Origin: Epiperipatus broadwayi
Lineage: Eukaryota > Onychophora > Udeonychophora > Euonychophora > Peripatidae
Length of the DNA stretch: 64,000 nt
Reading direction: 5' to 3'
Assembly (NCBI GenBank): GCA_028023455.1
Contig: JAQFVV010006273.1
Span: forward strand, 3,040,001 to 3,104,000
In this document: in pieces, positions 58,301 through 64,000 of the stretch
Layout: the number at the start of each line of letters is the position of its first letter
Numbering within the stretch: position 1 is the first letter of the stretch
Program-made: the position numbers and the translations under genes
The notes under the pieces: model-generated
Database searches by the model: none
What the model saw: only the letters and a program-made list of their open reading frames with translations
What the model was told of the DNA's origin: nothing

Positions 58301-59934
58301 TCTAGGTACTTTGCTTTAAATATTCAGTAAATTTTTCGGTTTCCATGGATCCATTTTCATTAATTAATTTAAATTTATATTATCTAAATCAAGCATTTCT
58401 CCAATGAACACTTTATAATATTTTTTCAATTCTTCTTAGAGAAAGTTTTCTGTTACTTTTCCATAAAACACAATAGCTCTTTCATCTTATTATTCTGTAA
58501 CTTTTTTCCTTCTTTTAAAATTCTGGTACTATATTTTTGTAATGTTTCCTTTAAAAAGATAAACATTCTTTTTACTCATTATAACTTTTACATAATTTTT
58601 TTTCTATATAATAAACGCATCTTAATTTTTCCATAGAGAAGAATAATAAAAAAAATTTTAGAGTAGCCTTATAAATTTGTGCATCATAATTTTTTCCTGA
58701 CGGCAAATAACTTCTCTTTTAAGTTTTCGTATAGCGTCCAAATTATATTCCTCTGAGTTACAATAATAAGTTTCTGGTTGAGCATAAATAAAGCTGTATC
58801 GAGGCACTTTACAAATATTTTTCCTTTATCATAACTTCTATATACTGTTTTCTGTAGTACTTCCATTTTTACTGCAAGGTTTTGGCTAAACTTGAATAAA
58901 ATCACTGGCAAGAAAACTTTTAAAAATTAGCCCTTCATGTAAAGGCAGTCAAAATATTATATGTTAAAAAAAAACTTTTAAAATAAATACAAAATTTTAA
59001 AATTATATCACTTTTCTAGCTTACGGTCTTATCCAGCTAAAAAAATATGTTACTTCCTCCTTCACTTACACATTACATTCTCCCGCTTCGTCTAATTCTT
59101 ATATTTTGTCTGCTAAAATACCTCCGTTGATTGGTTAATGACTTTTTTTAGCGCGAACAAATTTACACATTTTTAGTTTTATAACAGACTAAATTTTTTA
59201 AATAAGACATTTATGACGTAATGATTTAAATATTATTTAGAATGTATTTTTTAACTCAATTATATTTTTATCAAAATCATTTAAACTTTAAAACAATTAT
59301 TAAAATATCATTTAATATTTCTACTTTTACTTTAATGATCGATAGCAATTATATTTAGTTTTATATTTCACACACTTTATTATTATATTCTAACAAGCGT
59401 GTGTGTGAAGGTATATAATATACAGTCACATGATTACTACTTTATCAGATGATTTTTTAATTTACGTCTCGGTCTAAATTACCAAAACTGATATATTTTA
59501 TAAAAAATTTGGTAAATAATTTAAACTTGTAGAACTAAATATAATTCTCACCATCCTAAAGTTTATTTTAAAATATACTCTATTAATTTTGACTATTAAA
59601 TATAATTATAACACTACATATAGCATTTATTTAATTTATTAGTTTTAAAATATTATACTCGAATTATTAATATACTTTTAACTATTTATAGCTGTGTTAT
59701 TTTATATGGCCAGCTTTTACAACCATAAGCAAGGATATAATTAAGCTTTATTTAATTGTTTTCTCTTAAAACAATCCATTACACTTTTATATACCAGGTA
59801 TTTTCAGCTTTAAATTGTACTATAAAATCTAATTATCCTACTATTATTTATATATCATACAAACATATCTTAAAATTTAAAATTTTTTAGTAATTGACCA
59901 TTCTACCCTATTATGACCTATAGATAAGGGCACA
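55302..59934 (-). repeat. 3' LTR (inferred length 4.63 kb)
   Basis: The left boundary comes from the direct repeat. The right boundary is inferred from the purine tract GAAGGGGGAAG followed by TTATGTGCCC on the minus strand, so the LTR would begin TGTGCCC. Only 55302-56712 can be matched to the other copy. It contains an (AAAAT)n run near 55715. Short frames inside (56405-56611, 56722-56991, 58684-58911) are unrecognised. Confidence 0.55.
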
Positions 59935-59937
59935 TAA

Positions 59938-59948
59938 CTTCCCCCTTC
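59938..59948 (-). other. polypurine tract
   Basis: GAAGGGGGAAG on the minus strand, an all-purine run in otherwise mixed AT-rich sequence, three bases before the inferred LTR start. Its position fits the plus-strand primer of reverse transcription. Confidence 0.55.
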
Positions 59949-60144
59949 GAATAAAAAATTTTAAATTAAACATCTAGTTTATTACCTACTTTATTCATTA
60001 ATACTCCTCATTTTATTATCTGCTACAACCAAATTCCATCTTATACTACTCAATACAACAGAATACACTGTTTGCTATACAAATTTATATAATATCTGGA
60101 CACTAAACTCAGACTTTGAACTATTAATACTTATAAAAAATTTT

Positions 60145-60333
60145 CTACACTTCTGATGGGTATGGGATTAAACTTCTAGTGTTATATGTCCCTTTTTCAC
60201 CATCTGGTGTAGTTAATACAAAAGCATTCTCTCCCACTTTTCTAAAAATCTTGTACGGACCTTCATATAATTCTAGAAATTTTCTAAATTGATTTCTTTG
60301 TAGGTTGCTAACATTTAAAATTTTACATTTGTT
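60145..60333 (-). pseudogene. integrase C-terminal tail of Gypsy-type pol
   Basis: An open minus-strand frame ending in TAG. It contains QFRKFLELYEGPYKIFRKVG, then GENAFVLTTPDGEKGTYN and TRSLIPY. LYEGPY.I.RKVG.NA and GTYN...L.PY are typical of the C-terminal domain of Gypsy-type integrases. There is no core DDE domain upstream: the 499-residue ORF ends only about 70 bases away. A deletion removed nearly all of pol but kept this end. Confidence 0.75.
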
Positions 60334-60403
60334 TTGTAAAAAAAATAAGGTTATAATATATTATTAAATACACATCTTATTTAGGACCTATTTGTCTTGA
60401 TTA

Positions 60404-61903
60404 TTAGGTATTTTCTTTTCTAAATCTAAACTTTAATTCTCTCTCGCCTTTCTTAAGTCTCACCTTAGCTTTTCCTATCTTCTTTCCTTTATTAAAATTA
60501 TTCTTAAGAAAATCTGTTATGAATTTCTCATGCTTTAGACATTTAAGTCTTACTTTTATCTTGCTTAAATCTCTATTCCGATTAAATTTTTCTCTTATAA
60601 ATTCACTATTAGGTATCAAGTTTCTAATTCCTTGAAACAATATTTCTTTAGAAATATCAAATTGTAAATGAATATTTCTATCATTAACACTACATTTAAA
60701 TATCACCTCTTGCCTTTTATTTTTAAATTTATTACTACTTTTATCAATAATTTTTGGTAACTCATGTTCCAACAACTTTAAATACTTTTGCTCTGAAGAA
60801 TTTGATATTATCTTTGTAAAGTTACCAAATCTTTTATCATCAATATAATATTTTTTAAAACTATTAATTTGATCTATAGTTCTTTCACCAACTAATCTTT
60901 CATAGGATTTACTCACTCCTATCATTTCATTAGTCAATTTAAAATACTCTTTGGGATTGTTCAGTATTCTTTTATATAATTCATTACTACTATTAATTAT
61001 TTCAATCGATTTTTTATGAATCTCCTTTTCTTCATAAATCATTTCATTATCGATAATAGTTTTTTCAATAAATAACTTAATTTCTTTCCTGGCTAATTTG
61101 ATATAAGGCTCATCTTTTTTAAATTCATCATCTGCTATCTTAACAAATGATACATCATTATATCTATCTTTATCTCCAAATTTAATAAAATCTATGTTTT
61201 CTGGTGTCCAATTAGTACATAAGTTAATATCTTTATTAACTATCTTAATGAATTGTGGATTTTCTTCATCTACAGTCTCTACAATTTCTCTGTCATCTAC
61301 CCCATTTTCACTAATTAAATTAATAGATTCTTGATTCTTTTCCAAATTTGTATTAATTATTTCAACATATTGACTACTTATTTTAGTCTGAATTACCTCT
61401 TCCTTAATAATTCTAATTTCTTCATTAATATGATTTATATTATTCTTTTCTCTATTTCTATTTATATTTTCTAGAATCTCTTCTCTATTTTTTCTATTAT
61501 TTTCATTGAGAGATTCAAATTTTATATTGATCTCTTCTCTATATTTTCTATTATCTTCTTGAATCTCTTCTCTATATTTTCTATTATCTTCTTTGAGAGA
61601 TTCAAAATTTCTATTACTCTCTTCTCTACTTCTATTTATATTCTCATTAATCTCTGTCATCATCAGTGCTATCTGAGACAATGAGAAGCTATCTACATCT
61701 CTTTTATGTGTGACTACTTCTTCTTCCTCTATTTTTAATTCCCTAATCTTTTCTTCTCCTTTTATTTCGTCATCTGTAATTTGTACAATATCTGTAATTG
61801 TTTCTATATTAATTGTCTCTTCCACTTCCCTTTCCTCCTCACAACTACTATCCACAATGAATTCAGATATTTCCTCTACTGAACTGTTATCTTGATTATC
61901 CAT
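60404..61903 (-). CDS. 499-residue ORF in gag position, coiled coil, unknown fold
   Basis: The longest frame in the window, ATG-started, uninterrupted, in the position where gag is expected. Residues 1-70 are strongly acidic (SSCEEEREVEE, IEEEEVV). Residues about 95-165 form a coiled coil with near-repeats of NRKYREEI and FESL. Residues about 215-300 and 300-400 are mixed. Near the end two related basic segments occur, KIKVRLKCLKHEKF and KAKVRLKKGERELKF. No zinc knuckle (C..C....H....C), protease or polymerase motif is visible. A Gag-like structural protein is the natural inference from position and coiled coil, but no homology is recognised. Intactness plus LTR similarity suggest it is recent and possibly expressed. 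Confidence 0.7.
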   Translation of the reverse strand: MDNQDNSSVEEISEFIVDSSCEEEREVEETINIETITDIVQITDDEIKGEEKIRELKIEEEEVVTHKRDVDSFSLSQIALMMTEINENINRSREESNRNFESLKEDNRKYREEIQEDNRKYREEINIKFESLNENNRKNREEILENINRNREKNNINHINEEIRIIKEEVIQTKISSQYVEIINTNLEKNQESINLISENGVDDREIVETVDEENPQFIKIVNKDINLCTNWTPENIDFIKFGDKDRYNDVSFVKIADDEFKKDEPYIKLARKEIKLFIEKTIIDNEMIYEEKEIHKKSIEIINSSNELYKRILNNPKEYFKLTNEMIGVSKSYERLVGERTIDQINSFKKYYIDDKRFGNFTKIISNSSEQKYLKLLEHELPKIIDKSSNKFKNKRQEVIFKCSVNDRNIHLQFDISKEILFQGIRNLIPNSEFIREKFNRNRDLSKIKVRLKCLKHEKFITDFLKNNFNKGKKIGKAKVRLKKGERELKFRFRKENT

Positions 61904-62590
61904 TTTTTTCTTTATAATACTTTTTCCTCAAAATTTAATATCCCAATAATATGTTACTATTAACTTCTCATAAAATAGTTTCTTACCAGTTCTTTTATCT
62001 CATCCAACCATCACCCACAATAACTATAGACAATACCTTCTATACACCCTATACTATCTAACTAATTATAATAACAATAACAATTAAAATTATATGTGTC
62101 ACAACATCACTTCCCACATGCATGATTCACAAATATTTTGCACAAACTAAAACACTTTCAAATATATTTTTCAATAATACTTCAATAATTGACATGGTCA
62201 TATTAAATACCAATAATCGTTAGCCACATATGCATATTCTAAATTTTGTTTGTCAATTGACCCACAGTAGTATAGTACGATTTTTTAAACAATCAGATTA
62301 TCTACCACATAAAATTGAAATTATTTTAATAACAAATACTTAGTTTACTTTAATAACTAAATCATAATAATTATTTCTATAATCAAATATGAAATTATCT
62401 ACTTCTGTAAAATATGTCTATTGACAATCTCCCGATTTACATGAACAAATTCAAATACTAAACTATATGTAACTCCACTACACATCGTGCAGTCTCATTG
62501 GAAGAGCAAAATTTAACCTTCTGTTAGTTGAATCCAACCTATCGATTGTAGTTCCAACTACACATCGTGCAACACGTTGGGCGATCACAA
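61904..62590 (-). other. 5' leader of the LTR element
   Basis: Between the 5' LTR and the ORF. Two imperfect copies of a ~79-bp unit, each with CCA(A)CTACACATCGTGCA, lie at about 62475 and 62554 next to the LTR; they could act as a packaging or priming signal, which is speculation. The rest is AT-rich. Confidence 0.5.
62574..62588 (-). promoter_or_regulatory. putative tRNA primer-binding site
   Basis: TGATCGCCCAACGTG on the minus strand, two or three bases past the LTR end. It resembles the TGGCGCCCAACGTG primer-binding sites complementary to tRNA 3' ends in many LTR elements, with changes at the second to fourth positions. Function is inferred from position. Confidence 0.45.
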
Positions 62591-64000
62591 TCTAACCTCC
62601 CCCCGCACATCCTCACCCCAAAAATTATTGTTTATAACGAATATTCCGGGTTCTAGCTCATTTAACAAATAAATAAATGAAATATTCAGCATTGATTAAA
62701 ATGATTACTAGCTCTAATTTCTAAAATACAAATACAGTTCAATTTTTAAAATGAATTAATAAATATTTACTATTTTCATGAGACATGGGGTGACAATACG
62801 GGGAACGAGATAGACTACATTGAGATATTATCCACACGATACTACCTCAATGGCATAAGAACACTATTCCCCCTTTTACTATATCAAATAACTAACTCAT
62901 AGTATTCTTACGACTTTCTAAGCTCTATTGACTACGATTAAAATAATAATCATATCTTAATCATTTTTATAACAAGAATCTAGTTTAATTAAATAAAAAT
63001 GAAGTAAAATAAAATAAAATAAAATAAAATCTCAGGTTCATAAATTGTATTCTAACTGATTTAAACTTACGGTAGTAAAATATGAAAAGGGAATTTTATG
63101 TCATAATCTACTACACAGCAACTAACAATAATAAAATAATAATAACAATAATAAATATAATATAATCTTATTTCTTCCTAAAAATGAACTAAATAAATAC
63201 GTACGTGGTAGTATTTTAATAATCTGACAACAGAATACATGTGGCAACATTAGCATATAATTTAATGTAATATTGTGGCAACCGACTTATGACCAATAAA
63301 TAATATAAAATTATGATCTTTTAATTTTAACATACCAATAAATTCTCAAAATTAATATAACACTTTTATGTTTACCTTTTGTGCAAAACTTATATGTCTG
63401 TTTCAATTATAAATGTATCGTGATTTCATGCATCTATGTGGAGAAATAACAACGCAAACACAAAACTTTAAAATAAATTTAAAACAAAGTTTATTAACAA
63501 CATAAATAAATTAACAATATTTTACACTATATACATTGGATATCCCTTACTCTCCTATCTCAACTTAGTTTACTAGTTTATAAAATTGAAATCAAAATAA
63601 CATTTACTTTTCCTAGTTAAATCTTATTTTTTTAACACTTAAGAAAATACAGTATTATTACTTGATTTATTATTATGGTTAGCTTATTACAAAATGCATT
63701 TCTTATATGATTATCACAAACACTTTTCATCCCTAATATTATTAAAATTACATTTTCTACAAAATTTTACATTCGTAATAAAATTCTACAAAATAACAAA
63801 TTTTAGTTTTATATTGGTTGTATGGAATCTTACAAAGTCAAAACATTGTTCTACATTCGGTATTAGGTTTTTTTATTGTTCATTATCCGATGTTTATTAA
63901 TCCTAATATTCTCATTCAAGCCTTACTTCGGATGATATAATTACAACTATTAACATACCATGCACAAGTATATGTTTATTATACCTTATTGAACTATTTT
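62591..64000 (-). repeat. 5' LTR, truncated by the window edge
   Basis: Matches 55302-56712 nearly base for base. The frame 63694-63900 (plus) is identical to the one at 56405-56611 because the two are LTR copies. If the inferred LTR length is right it should continue to about 3.2 kb past the window. Confidence 0.85.

Larger units (their letters stand above)
55302..64000 (-). mobile_element. young long-LTR retrotransposon, minus strand, runs off window
   Basis: A direct repeat starts TCTAACCTCCCCCC at 55302 and again at 62591 and continues to the window edge, 1.41 kb in common, with about ten differences by eye (under 1%). On the minus strand the order is: 5' LTR (right copy), a primer-binding-like TGATCGCCCAACGTG, a 499-residue ORF, an integrase tail, a polypurine tract, 3' LTR (left copy). 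This is a Gypsy-type layout, but protease, reverse transcriptase, RNase H and most of integrase are absent from the 2.66-kb interior. Probably a recent, non-autonomous element. The outer boundary of the right LTR is outside the window, so no target duplication can be checked. Confidence 0.8.

Overview
The window is AT-rich animal DNA (about three quarters A+T by eye) from a gene-poor, transposon-dense nuclear region. Coding sequence lies in short exons separated by kilobase introns with GT...AG borders. The repeats are typical metazoan families: Gypsy-like LTR elements, Penelope, CR1/jockey-like and RTE-like LINEs, mariner, hAT, tRNA-derived SINEs and many palindromic MITEs. An invertebrate is most likely; the exact lineage cannot be read from this sequence.

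One host gene is convincing. It is the 3' end of an ABCC (MRP-type) transporter on the minus strand, with four exons at 50171-50249, 46497-46610, 40143-40307 and 37461-37598. They join without a frame break into the C-terminal half of the second nucleotide-binding domain and end at a stop codon. The 5' part was not found in the window. About 21 kb downstream lies a partial duplicate (16445-18978): its last exon is intact, but the exon before it is truncated, frame-broken and has lost its splice donor. A weaker candidate terminal exon lies at 2058-2192 (minus).

Layout. 1-4.4 kb: mostly featureless, with the candidate exon. 4.4-14.6 kb: an LTR element with 2.7-kb LTRs and a 4-bp target duplication, inserted in a hairpin MITE and itself carrying a solo LTR of another family. 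16.4-19 kb: the ABCC duplicate. 20.8-22.5 kb: a Penelope GIY-YIG fragment between inverted arms, hit by two MITEs. 23.0-25.7 kb: a solo LTR inside a palindromic MITE inside another palindromic MITE. 26.7-36.1 kb: two hAT MITEs, a CR1-like LINE relic, a mariner relic, palindromes, a SPIN-like hAT MITE and a degenerate tandem repeat. 37.4-50.3 kb: ABCC exons with LINE relics in the introns. 50.9-54.9 kb: SINEs, a hAT transposase relic, a 406-bp palindrome and a second Penelope relic. 55.3 kb to the right edge: a young long-LTR element on the minus strand. It has an intact 499-residue gag-position ORF and keeps only the integrase tail of pol.

The strongest candidates for something undescribed are the two long-LTR elements that lack pol but keep open, unrecognised ORFs, and the block-swapped LTR family. 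No prokaryotic-type system, CRISPR array or real rRNA/tRNA gene was seen.
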